A stretch of 10,615 nucleotides of DNA from an uncultured Gaiellaceae bacterium. GTDB lineage: Bacteria > Actinomycetota > Thermoleophilia > Gaiellales > Gaiellaceae. The position numbers were made by a program, and so were the translations under genes. Below, one piece after another: positions 1-6,071 of this stretch (its first letter is position 1; the number at the start of each line of letters is the position of its first letter). Where the stretch lies: positions 1 through 10,615 of the forward strand of contig CATPAS010000335.1 of NCBI GenBank assembly GCA_955652075.1, written 5' to 3'. A model generated the notes under the pieces. That model saw only the letters and a list, made by a program, of their open reading frames with translations. It did no database searches and was not told where the DNA came from.

Positions 1-1046
1 CGGCTGAAGTGAGAGACGATGTCGGCGCCGTCCGCGGGGTGGCGCTTGATCGCCTCGTACTCCTCAGCGTCGAGCGTCTTGGGCTTGGTCAGGATGCTGT
101 CGCGGACCGCGATCTTCCCGATGTCGTGGAAGAGGCCGCCGAACCGAATCGCGTCGAGGCCGCCGCGCGCCAACCCCAGCTCTTCGGCGACGGCGACTGC
201 GATGCCCTGTACGCGTGCCGAATGGCCGGCGGTGTAGGGATCTTTCGCATCGACCGTCGCGTTAAGGCTCTCGATCGCCTCGAGCGAGCTCTCCTCGAGC
301 CGGCGGTACGACTCCATCAGCTCGCGTGAACGTGCCCGGAGCGTCACCGCCTGGCGCTTGATCGTCGCGGACGCTTTACGGACGAGGAGCGCGAGCGCGG
401 TGTACAGGGACGCAAACACCGCGATCACCACGATCCAGATGACGCGCTTGCCTGCCGCGATGAAGCTCTCGGTGTGCTGCGGCTTCGCGTAGATCTCATA
501 GGCCCCGAGCGCGCGCCTGCCGTCGACGCTCATGATCGGCGCATAGACCTCGAAGACGTGGTCGACGCCGAGCCCGTGCTCGACGGCGTCCTCCGCGCCG
601 CCGAGCTTGCTGATCGACGCATGCGCGCGTCGCTTCTCGATCGTCAAGCCGAGGTCGCCGAGGAGCGCCGACGAAAAGCGCCGGCCGATTCGTTCGGGCG
701 CGAGGTTCGTCCACACGAGTGTGCCGTCCGGCCGCCACACCTTGACCGACAGGAGGTCAGGCTGCCGCCGCAGCTGCGCCTTGAGCTGAAGCGGGAGATG
801 CGGCGAAATGTGGAGCTTGTCGCCGCGAACGAGCTGCGGCCGGAGCACCCCGTCGACGTACTGCGTCAGGCTCGTGCTGGCGTCGTCGAGCGCCTTGCGC
901 TGGAGGGACGTGGTGAGGAGCCAGCCCAGCATCGTCGCGCCGATGAAGAGGATCCCGGCACTCGCCACCAAGAAGACATGCAGCAGCGTGACCGAGCGAT
1001 GCAGCGCCCAGCCACCGGAGACCTTCGGAGCCGGTTGAGAAGGCAT
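1..1046 (-). CDS. Membrane-anchored HD-GYP-type phosphodiesterase (partial, C-terminus beyond left edge)
   Basis: The frame is open from an ATG at 1046-1044 to the left edge, giving 348 codons without a stop. A GAGGA lies just upstream at the right distance. Visible layout: short cytoplasmic tail, transmembrane helix about residues 20-45, an external segment about 46-200 with a small sensor-like fold (ends GAYEIYAKP), a second transmembrane helix about 202-222, a charged probable coiled coil 223-258, then the start of an HD domain. HD residues visible are His275 (GHSARV), His307-Asp308 and Lys311 (FHDIGKI) and His336 (KRHP). The family cleaves cyclic di-GMP, or in related clades other nucleotides, in the cytoplasm in response to an external cue. 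The GYP motif would fall outside the window, so the HD-GYP call rests on HDIGK followed by a typical linker; a plain HD domain remains possible. The ligand is unknown. It is divergent from the ribonuclease Z gene. Confidence 0.85.
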   Translation of the reverse strand, partial: MPSQPAPKVSGGWALHRSVTLLHVFLVASAGILFIGATMLGWLLTTSLQRKALDDASTSLTQYVDGVLRPQLVRGDKLHISPHLPLQLKAQLRRQPDLLSVKVWRPDGTLVWTNLAPERIGRRFSSALLGDLGLTIEKRRAHASISKLGGAEDAVEHGLGVDHVFEVYAPIMSVDGRRALGAYEIYAKPQHTESFIAAGKRVIWIVVIAVFASLYTALALLVRKASATIKRQAVTLRARSRELMESYRRLEESSLEAIESLNATVDAKDPYTAGHSARVQGIAVAVAEELGLARGGLDAIRFGGLFHDIGKIAVRDSILTKPKTLDAEEYEAIKRHPADGADIVSHFS

Positions 1047-1086
1047 CTCGTCCTCAGGGCGCCTATCGGCCGGGGCTCCGGATGCC

Positions 1087-1114
1087 TTGAGGGTCCCAAA
1101 CCTAGAATCGGCCC
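1087..1114 (+). promoter_or_regulatory. Candidate leaderless-type promoter for the ribonuclease Z gene
   Basis: TAGAAT at 1103-1108 fits the TANNNT -10 consensus and ends six bases before the ATG at 1115, so transcription would be expected to begin at or next to the start codon itself. No Shine-Dalgarno sequence precedes this ATG, as expected of a leaderless mRNA, which is common in actinobacteria. No convincing -35 sits at 16-18 bases; TTGAGG at 1087-1092 is only ten bases away and is too close. On the minus strand TAGGTT (1104-1099) overlaps it and could serve the divergent HD-domain gene, but this is weaker. Assignment is by pattern only. Confidence 0.5.
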
Positions 1115-2101
1115 ATGGATCTCGACCTCGTCTTCCTGGGCACCTCCGGCTCGATGCCCACCGCCCAGAGGGCGCCGGCAGCCTTGCTCGTCCGCCGAGG
1201 CGGCGATCGGCTGCTGTTCGACTGCGCCGAGGGGACCCAGCGCCAGCTGCTTCGGTCGTCGGTCGGTCTCGTCGAGCTCGGCGAGATCTTCGTCACCCAC
1301 TTCCACGCCGACCACATCCTCGGGCTCCCGGGCCTGTTCAAGACCTTCTCGCTCCGGGGCCGCGAGGGCCCGCTCGCGGTGTACGGCCCGCGTGGGCTCG
1401 TCGACCTGCTCGGGTCGCTGAAGCGGGTCGTCGGGAAGCTCTCGTATGAGCTGCGGGTGGTGGAAGTCGAGCCCGGGGACGTGCTCGAACGGGACGGGTA
1501 CCGCCTGGCGGCCTTCGCCGTCTCCCACGGTGTCCCGGCAGTCGGGTGGTCGCTGATCGAGGCGACACGGCCGGGTCGCTTCGACGTCGAGGCGGCCGAT
1601 GCCCTCGGCGTGCCGAGTGGCCCCGAGCGCGGTGCGCTGCAGCGGGGGGAGTCGGTGACCTTTCCGGACGGGCGCACAGTGAGCGCCGATCAGGTGCTCG
1701 GGCCGCCGCGACCCGGCCGGAAGATCGTGATCACGGGTGACACCTCACCGTCCGAGACGATCGTCGAGGCGGCGTGGGGCGCTGACCTCCTCGTCACCGA
1801 GGCGACGTTCTCGGAAGAGGAGCGCGAGCGAGCGCAGGAGACGATGCACCAGACTGCCGCCCAGGCCGCCGGCATGGCACAGCGCGCGAATGTCGGGCTG
1901 CTCGCCCTGACCCACCTCTCCAACCGCTACTTCGGCCAGGAGATCGCCCGAGAGGCGCGCGAGATCTTCCCGGACACGATTGTCCCGAAGGACTTCGACC
2001 TCGTTGAGGTCCCATTCGCCGAGCGCGGCATGCCCCAGCTGGTCAAGGGTGGGGCGCTCCACCGGCCCGAGCCGGAGGCCGTATCATCCGCGCCGAAATG
2101 A
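1115..2101 (+). CDS. rnz: Ribonuclease Z (tRNA 3'-processing endonuclease)
   Basis: This 328-residue zinc-dependent beta-lactamase-fold nuclease would cut the 3' trailer from tRNA precursors in the cytoplasm. The N-terminus (LVFLGTSGSMPT) is the classic short-form RNase Z start. The metal motif HFHADH is at residues 62-67, followed by LGLPGL. Further family residues are His138 (SHGVPAVGW), Asp209 (ITGDTSPS), His245 in HQTAAQAA and His267 in THLSNRY. The segment about 150-195 matches the usual family region with a 'gvp.Gp...L..G..v...dG..v....v.Gp' pattern. Length is normal for the bacterial short form (about 300-330). The chosen ATG gives the canonical N-terminus, lacks a Shine-Dalgarno and sits six bases after a -10-like hexamer. 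Its stop overlaps the next start (ATGA), so the two are likely cotranslated. A general metallo-beta-lactamase hydrolase is unlikely given the complete motif set. Confidence 0.93.
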   Translation: MDLDLVFLGTSGSMPTAQRAPAALLVRRGGDRLLFDCAEGTQRQLLRSSVGLVELGEIFVTHFHADHILGLPGLFKTFSLRGREGPLAVYGPRGLVDLLGSLKRVVGKLSYELRVVEVEPGDVLERDGYRLAAFAVSHGVPAVGWSLIEATRPGRFDVEAADALGVPSGPERGALQRGESVTFPDGRTVSADQVLGPPRPGRKIVITGDTSPSETIVEAAWGADLLVTEATFSEEERERAQETMHQTAAQAAGMAQRANVGLLALTHLSNRYFGQEIAREAREIFPDTIVPKDFDLVEVPFAERGMPQLVKGGALHRPEPEAVSSAPK

Positions 2102-2307
2102 CGGGCATGGTTCGAGTCGCGGTCGCGGGCGACGTGGCCGAGGCGGAGGAGATCCAGGAGATCCTGCGCTCGGCAGGGATCGAGGCGGAAACCGCCGACG
2201 GCGAGGACGACTCGGTGATCGTGTCGGTCCCGGAGTCGTCCGTCGAGCAGGCACAGGACGCGATCGAGGCCATGACCGAGCCCGAAGACGTGATCGGCGA
2301 ACCGTAA
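2098..2307 (+). CDS. Small acidic DUF2007-like protein (putative signal-transducing protein)
   Basis: This 69-residue protein starts at an ATG overlapping the rnz stop codon (ATGA). The N-terminal pattern, a strand (VRVAVAGD), then a helix (AEAEEIQEILRSAGIEA), then a strand after an acidic turn (DSVIVSVPE) and a second helix (SVEQAQDAIEAM), resembles the DUF2007 'putative prokaryotic signal-transducing protein' fold, a ferredoxin-like or ACT-like small domain. It is very acidic: about nineteen Asp/Glu against two Arg and no Lys. There is no signal peptide or membrane segment. A second ATG at 2107 is an alternative start and gives the same fold. No clear Shine-Dalgarno is seen, so expression presumably depends on coupling to rnz. 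The molecular function is not known; the family name is itself a prediction. Confidence 0.7.
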   Translation: MTGMVRVAVAGDVAEAEEIQEILRSAGIEAETADGEDDSVIVSVPESSVEQAQDAIEAMTEPEDVIGEP

Positions 2308-2312
2308 GGATT

Positions 2313-2317
2313 GGAGG
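2313..2317 (+). promoter_or_regulatory. Strong Shine-Dalgarno that serves an out-of-frame ATG, not the methyltransferase GTG
   Basis: GGAGG here is five bases before the ATG at 2323. It is the best ribosome-binding site between the DUF2007-like gene and the methyltransferase, yet the ATG it serves is in a different frame from the methyltransferase body. The methyltransferase GTG at 2342 has only a weak GGTGGT four to five bases upstream. This mismatch is the reason for listing the short ORF separately. Confidence 0.6.
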
Positions 2318-2322
2318 AAGTT

Positions 2323-2397
2323 ATGGGCATGGTGGTGTTCCGTGGCCGTCCGACCGCGACATCGTCGCGGACGCGGCCAGCACTTTCTCCGCAGTAG
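2323..2397 (+). CDS. Candidate 24-codon leader ORF overlapping the Erm-like gene start
   Basis: ATG at 2323 with GGAGG five bases upstream opens a 24-codon frame ending in TAG at 2395-2397. It begins [10 protein letters not shown] and ends TRPALSPQ. It overlaps the first 56 bases of the methyltransferase gene in another frame. Inducible erm genes are known to be controlled by short leader ORFs whose translation arrests on macrolides, and Arg/Lys-X-Arg/Lys is a known arrest motif; residues 7-9 (RGR) and 16-18 (RTR) fit it. Two cautions: Arg-rich peptides are expected by chance in such GC-rich DNA, and the overlap differs from classical leaders, which end before the gene. It could instead be the true N-terminus of the methyltransferase separated by a one-base indel (sequence error or a real frameshift). 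Confidence 0.4.
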   Translation: MGMVVFRGRPTATSSRTRPALSPQ

Positions 2398-3091
2398 CAA
2401 GCTCGCCGCGGAGCTCGTTCGCGCTGCCGGTATCGAACGGCGCGACCTCGTCCTCGACCTCGGCGCCGGCAGCGGCGCGCTGACGGCCGCGCTCGTCCGC
2501 AGCGGAGCCTCGGTACTTGCAGTGGAGCTCGACACCGAGCTGGTCACAGGGCTGAGGCGGCGGTTTCCCCAGGTTCGAGTCATCGAAGATGATGTGCTCC
2601 ACGTTCCCCTCCCGCGGGAGCAGTTCAAGGTTGTCGCCAATCTGCCCTTCGGCGGCACCACGGCGATCCTGCGCCGGCTGCTCGATCCACGAGAGTTGCT
2701 GGAGCACGCCGACGTGATCGTCGAGTGGGGCCTCGCGTCGAAGCGAGCCGCGGTGTGGCCCAGCACGCAGCTCAGCACGTACTGGGGAGCCTGGTTCGAG
2801 CTTTCGGTCGTGCGCCGACTACCGCGATGCGTGTTTGCGCCGCCGCCCTCGGTCGACGCAGGAGTGCTGAGGATCGTGCGCCGCCACGAACCGCTCGTCC
2901 TCGCGTCGGACCGTCGTCCGTATGAAACGTTTCTCGCGCGCGGCTATCGCGACGGTTTACCGTCGGTCGTGACAAGGCAGCGGCTGAGACGTTGTGAGGC
3001 GGAGCTCGGCTTTGCGCGCCAGGCGCGGCCCCGCGATCTCGACGCGTCGCAGTGGGCGGGCCTCTGGCGTGTCGTCCGGCAAAGCGTTTAG
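2342..3091 (+). CDS. Erm-type 23S rRNA (adenine-N6) methyltransferase
   Basis: This 249-residue SAM-dependent methyltransferase has the order of Erm/KsgA motifs: a basic N-terminus (RPRHRRGRG) then QHFLRS at 13-18; SAM motif [12 protein letters not shown] at 38-48; VELD at 61-64; EDDV at 82-85; and NLPF at 100-103, the target-adenine motif. The C-terminal part ([10 protein letters not shown], then [31 protein letters not shown] in pieces about 133-178) resembles actinomycete Erm proteins more than RsmA/KsgA, as does the length. Erm enzymes methylate the 23S rRNA adenine corresponding to A2058, giving macrolide-lincosamide-streptogramin resistance; that role here is inferred. GTG 2342 is the only start in this frame giving a natural N-terminus, but its ribosome-binding site is weak. 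Base use is like its neighbours, with no sign of recent transfer. An RsmA paralogue acting on 16S rRNA is the main alternative. Confidence 0.8.
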   Translation: MAVRPRHRRGRGQHFLRSSKLAAELVRAAGIERRDLVLDLGAGSGALTAALVRSGASVLAVELDTELVTGLRRRFPQVRVIEDDVLHVPLPREQFKVVANLPFGGTTAILRRLLDPRELLEHADVIVEWGLASKRAAVWPSTQLSTYWGAWFELSVVRRLPRCVFAPPPSVDAGVLRIVRRHEPLVLASDRRPYETFLARGYRDGLPSVVTRQRLRRCEAELGFARQARPRDLDASQWAGLWRVVRQSV

Positions 3092-3110
3092 AGTCCCTCG
3101 CGACCGAACC
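3087..3110 (+). promoter_or_regulatory. Weak candidate promoter for the pyrimidine operon
   Basis: TAGAGT at 3089-3094 fits TANNNT and overlaps the methyltransferase stop codon. A start point near 3101-3103 would put the 5' end about ten bases before the PyrR hairpin, the kind of spacing expected for a PyrR-controlled leader. No good -35 is visible, and the operon could instead be read through from upstream genes. Confidence 0.3.
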
Positions 3111-3143
3111 CCTTTAAGCCGGTCCAGTGAGGCCGGGAAGGAG
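3111..3143 (+). promoter_or_regulatory. PyrR-binding RNA hairpin overlapping a Shine-Dalgarno
   Basis: The sequence CCTTTAAGCCGG then TCCAGTGAGG then CCGGGAAGGAG reproduces the known PyrR binding-loop pattern (UUUAA..., UCCAGNGAGG loop, then GAAGGA). I can draw: lower stem CCTT 3111-3114 with AAGG 3138-3141; a purine-rich internal loop TAAG 3115-3118 opposite G3137; upper stem CCGG 3119-3122 with CCGG 3133-3136; bulged T3123; CC 3124-3125 with GG 3131-3132; terminal loop AGTGA. The 3' arm contains AAGGAG (3138-3143), the ribosome-binding site of the ATG at 3148. PyrR bound to UMP would stabilise the hairpin and hide it. There is no U-tract terminator downstream, so control is probably at translation, as known for mycobacterial pyrR. 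Confidence 0.85.
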
Positions 3144-3147
3144 TCAG

Positions 3148-3192
3148 ATGAAGCTGCCTGCCCGCAAACCGTCGACCCTGCTCGCGCCGTGA
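3148..3192 (+). CDS. Candidate 14-codon leader peptide of the pyr operon
   Basis: ATG 3148 follows AAGGAG by four bases and opens a frame encoding [14 protein letters not shown], stopping at TGA 3190-3192. The stop overlaps the pyrR GTG (GTGA at 3189-3192), a typical coupling junction. Because the ribosome-binding site sits in the PyrR hairpin and pyrR itself has no visible Shine-Dalgarno, translation of this peptide is the simplest route to pyrR. The peptide has three prolines, one of them the last sense codon, a context that can slow termination; whether that matters is speculation. The alternative is that the ATG is the real pyrR start and a one-base indel separates it from the gene body. 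Confidence 0.55.
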   Translation: MKLPARKPSTLLAP

Positions 3193-3782
3193 GCGCAGTG
3201 GAGGCTCCGGCGGGAACGGTTCTTCTCGATGCCGACGCGCTCCGCCGGACGCTGTCACGGATCGCGCACGAGATCATCGAGGCGAATCCGGATCTCGCCC
3301 GCGTCGCGCTCGTCGGCATCCAGACGCGCGGCGTTCCCCTTGCGCACCGTCTGCGCCGGCTGATCGAGGAGCGCGCAGGCGCTGCCCCGGATCTCGGCGC
3401 GGTCGACATCACCTTCTACCGCGACGACGTTCAGGTCCGGAGCGGAGGCGCGCCCCGGCATTCGCAACCGGTGGTCCGCTCGACGGCGCTCGACTTCCCG
3501 CTCGAGGGCAAGACCGTCGTCCTCGTCGACGACGTGCTCTACACGGGCCGCACGATCCGCGCGGCCATCGAGGCGCTCTTCGACTATGGCCGGCCCGAGC
3601 GGATCCAGCTGGCGGTACTCGTCGATCGCGGCCACCGCGAGCTGCCGATCCGCCCGGACTACGTCGGCAAGAACCTTCCGACCTCACGCGACGAGCGCAT
3701 TCAGGTGCAGCTCGTCGAGGTGGACGAGGTCGACCGCATCCTGCTTGTCCCCGCACCCGAGGAGGCCCACGAGGATGGCTGA
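3189..3782 (+). CDS. pyrR: Bifunctional PyrR: pyr operon RNA-binding regulator / uracil phosphoribosyltransferase
   Basis: This 197-residue protein (from GTG 3189) has the PRTase fold. [10 protein letters not shown] at 22-31 and [14 protein letters not shown] at 39-52 are typical PyrR. DITFYRDD at 73-80 and the PRPP loop [13 protein letters not shown] at 110-122 are nearly diagnostic, followed by [20 protein letters not shown] at 136-154 (given in part) and [10 protein letters not shown] at 157-166. PyrR binds UMP/UTP and the operon's leader RNA and can make UMP from uracil and PRPP. The gene lies 46 bases after its own likely RNA target. The start is chosen because the core family sequence begins about residue 12 and the GTG overlaps the leader stop; GTG 3198 is possible. 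The frame is open further upstream inside the methyltransferase gene, but that extension is not PyrR-like. It overlaps pyrB by 8 bases. Confidence 0.95.
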   Translation: MSAVEAPAGTVLLDADALRRTLSRIAHEIIEANPDLARVALVGIQTRGVPLAHRLRRLIEERAGAAPDLGAVDITFYRDDVQVRSGGAPRHSQPVVRSTALDFPLEGKTVVLVDDVLYTGRTIRAAIEALFDYGRPERIQLAVLVDRGHRELPIRPDYVGKNLPTSRDERIQVQLVEVDEVDRILLVPAPEEAHEDG

Positions 3783-4770
3783 CATTCGCGTCATGCGGGA
3801 GGACCTGCGTCCGCCCGCGTCGCCGCCGAGGCGGCACTTCATCTCGATCAAGGACGTCACGCGCGACGACGTGGAGCGCCTGCTTGCCACCGCGCGCACG
3901 CTCGAGCGCAGCATGGAGCGGGAGGTGAAGAAGCTCCCGACCCTCAAAGGGCGGCTCGTGATCAACGTCTTCTACGAGTCGTCGACGCGGACGTCGTCCA
4001 GCTTCGAGCTCGCCGCGAAGCGGCTGTCCGCAGACACGATGTCGATCAAGTCGTCGGGGTCCTCCGTAGACAAGGGGGAGTCGCTCAAGGACACGGCGAT
4101 CACGCTCGGCGCGTACGACCCCGACGTGATCGTCATCCGCCACCCGCAGATCGGCGCGCCGAACCTCGTCGCGCGGGTGACGGAAGCCCATGTCGTGAAT
4201 GCCGGCGACGGAAAGCATCAGCATCCGACGCAGGCGCTGCTCGACCTCTACACGATGCGGGAGGAGCTCGGCCGGCTCGAGGGACTCCACGTGGCGATCG
4301 TCGGCGACGTCCTGCACTCGCGGGTGGCACGGTCCCTGATCCAGGCCCTGTCTCTGATGAGCGCCCACGTCACGCTCGTCGGGCCGCCCGCGCTTCTTCC
4401 CCGCGGCATCGAGGCGATGGGATGCGAGGCGACCACGGACATCTCCGTCATCGCCGGCGCCGACGTCGTCTACGTCTTGCGGATGCAGCGCGAAAGGATG
4501 GAGGCGGGCGCCAACTACGTCCCGTCGCTGCGTGAGTACTCGGCTCGCTGGGGCGTGACGCCGGAGCGGCTGCGGCCGGGCCAGAAGGTGATGCACCCCG
4601 GACCGATGAACCGCGGCGTCGAGATCGACCCGCGGGTCGCCGACCACGCGGACGCGCTGATCGAGACGCAGGTGCGGGCAGGTCTCGTGACGCGCATGGC
4701 CGTCCTCTACGACCTGCTGACGAGCGGGCCGATCGAAGTCAAGACCGAATCGGTGCTGGAGGTCGCATGA
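3775..4770 (+). CDS. pyrB: Aspartate carbamoyltransferase catalytic subunit
   Basis: This 331-residue enzyme joins carbamoyl phosphate and L-aspartate to give N-carbamoyl-L-aspartate. The carbamoyl-phosphate site [13 protein letters not shown] is at 66-78, and KGESLKD at 100-106 carries the mobile-loop lysine. RHPQIGAP at 122-129, [13 protein letters not shown] at 148-160 and [11 protein letters not shown] at 274-284 complete the active site. Length is about 20 residues more than the minimum because of a basic, proline-rich N-terminus before HFISIKDV. The ATG at 3775 has GAGGAGG nine bases upstream; an internal ATG at 3793 is possible but has no comparable site. It overlaps pyrR by 8 bases and pyrC by 4 (ATGA). 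No regulatory pyrI gene is present, so nucleotide control is presumably through PyrR and CarB. Confidence 0.96.
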   Translation: MADIRVMREDLRPPASPPRRHFISIKDVTRDDVERLLATARTLERSMEREVKKLPTLKGRLVINVFYESSTRTSSSFELAAKRLSADTMSIKSSGSSVDKGESLKDTAITLGAYDPDVIVIRHPQIGAPNLVARVTEAHVVNAGDGKHQHPTQALLDLYTMREELGRLEGLHVAIVGDVLHSRVARSLIQALSLMSAHVTLVGPPALLPRGIEAMGCEATTDISVIAGADVVYVLRMQRERMEAGANYVPSLREYSARWGVTPERLRPGQKVMHPGPMNRGVEIDPRVADHADALIETQVRAGLVTRMAVLYDLLTSGPIEVKTESVLEVA

Positions 4771-6071
4771 TGCTCTTCGCCAAAGACGCTCCCAGCGAGA
4801 ACATCGTCGTGCGCGGCGCGCGTGTCATCGACCCGGTCGAAGGTGTGGATGCCGTCCTGGACGTGCGCGTGGACGACGGCGTGATCGCGGCGCTCGGCCA
4901 GAATCTCGACACGAACTCGCACCGCGTCCTCGACGCCGGCGGGTTGGTGCTGGCGCCGGCCTTCGTCGACCCACACGTGCACCTGCGCACACCCGGCCGG
5001 GAGGACGAGGAGACGATCGCCTCCGGCACCGCGGCCGCCGCTGCGGGCGGCTACTGCGCGATCCTCGCGATGCCGAACACCGATCCGGTCGTCGACTCGG
5101 CAGCGACTCTCGGCTCGTTGATCGAGGCCGCGCGCGCCGAGGCCGAGATTCCCGTCGGGTTTCTGGCGGCGATCACGAAAGGCCAGTCCGGGGCCGAGCT
5201 CACCGAGATGGGCGAGCTCGCCGCAGCCGGGGCGGTCGGCTTCAGCGACGACGGCGTTCCCGTGGCCGCACCCGGTCTGATGCGGCGCGCCCTCCAGTAC
5301 GGGGCGGTGACAGGTAGGCGGATTGCGCTGCACTGCGAGGAGAGCACACTGTCGCGCGACGGCCAGATGCACGAGGGCGAAGTCTCGGCGGAGCTCGGCT
5401 TCACCGGCTATCCGTCGGTGGCCGAGAGCCTGATGGTGGAACGCGACCTCGCGCTTGCCGCGTACGAGCGCCAACCGCTCCATCTGCTCCACCTGTCTGC
5501 GTGGGAATCGGTGCAGGCGCTCCGGCGCGCCCGGTCGGACGGCGTGCAGGCGACCGCGGAGGTAACGCCGCACCATCTCTGCCTCACGGACGAAGCGATC
5601 CGGTCGCTCGATCCGAATCTGAAGATGAATCCGCCGCTGCGCGCTGCGTCGGATCGCACCGCACTGATCGAAGGACTCAAGGACGGGACGATCACCGCGA
5701 TCGCCACCGACCACGCGCCGCATGCCCGCCACGAGAAGGAGGTGCCGTTCGAGGCGGCGCCGTTCGGCGTCACCGGGCTCGAGACGGCGTTCGCAGCGCT
5801 CTACACCCGGGTCGTCGAACCGGGGCTGATTCCCCTCGACGTCGTGCTCGAGCGGATGTCCGCCGGCCCAGCGCGCGCCTATGGGCTAGACGAGCCGCGC
5901 ATCGCCGTCGGCTCCGCCGCGAATCTCGTCCTGCTCGACCTGAACGCGAGTTATCGAATCACGGAGGAGACGTTCCGGTCGCGCTCCGTGAACTCGTGGC
6001 TCCTCGGCGAGACGGTGAAAGGGAAGGTCCGCGCGACGATCGCCGCCGGACGGCTGGCGTACTCGTCGTGA
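4767..6071 (+). CDS. pyrC: Dihydroorotase, class I type
   Basis: This 434-residue amidohydrolase cyclises N-carbamoyl-L-aspartate to dihydroorotate. Metal ligands visible are His70 and His72 in DPHVHLR, Asp161 in FSDDG, His189 in LHCEES, His242 in LHLS and Asp315 in ATDHAPH. The FSDDG form, with no carboxylated lysine at that place, is typical of class I bacterial dihydroorotases. Other family landmarks are MPNTDP at 102-107, KMNPPLR at 286-292 and VGSAANLVLLD at 381-391. It starts with tandem ATG codons at 4767 and 4770; GGAGG at 4758-4762 is four or seven bases away, so 4770 may be the better used start. It overlaps pyrB and carA by 4 bases each. All metal residues are present, so it looks catalytically active rather than a structural pseudo-dihydroorotase. 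Confidence 0.96.
   Translation: MMLFAKDAPSENIVVRGARVIDPVEGVDAVLDVRVDDGVIAALGQNLDTNSHRVLDAGGLVLAPAFVDPHVHLRTPGREDEETIASGTAAAAAGGYCAILAMPNTDPVVDSAATLGSLIEAARAEAEIPVGFLAAITKGQSGAELTEMGELAAAGAVGFSDDGVPVAAPGLMRRALQYGAVTGRRIALHCEESTLSRDGQMHEGEVSAELGFTGYPSVAESLMVERDLALAAYERQPLHLLHLSAWESVQALRRARSDGVQATAEVTPHHLCLTDEAIRSLDPNLKMNPPLRAASDRTALIEGLKDGTITAIATDHAPHARHEKEVPFEAAPFGVTGLETAFAALYTRVVEPGLIPLDVVLERMSAGPARAYGLDEPRIAVGSAANLVLLDLNASYRITEETFRSRSVNSWLLGETVKGKVRATIAAGRLAYSS

Noticed and set aside
1087..1108. TTGAGG plus TAGAAT as a standard -35/-10 pair
   Set aside because: The spacer is only ten bases. The -10 is kept as a leaderless-type candidate without that -35.
474..1421. Plus-strand open frame across the HD-domain gene and the start of rnz
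   Set aside because: Its product has no domain features and runs antisense to a gene with HD motifs and membrane helices, then out of frame through RNase Z.
2062..2075. CCGGC...GCCGG hairpin at the end of rnz as a terminator
   Set aside because: The stem is five base pairs, has no following T-tract and lies inside coding sequence just before an overlapping start.
2342..3091. Calling the methyltransferase RsmA/KsgA
   Set aside because: The length is shorter and the second half follows actinomycete Erm patterns more closely. It is kept only as an alternative because the family motifs are shared.
2994..3188. The pyrR frame stays open upstream into the methyltransferase gene, which would add about 65 residues
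   Set aside because: The added stretch is Arg/Ser-rich, overlaps a well-supported gene and the PyrR hairpin, and PyrR proteins begin near the chosen GTG.
3144..3188. Transcription attenuator after the PyrR loop, as in Bacillus
   Set aside because: No stem followed by a U-tract is visible; the hairpin instead covers a ribosome-binding site.
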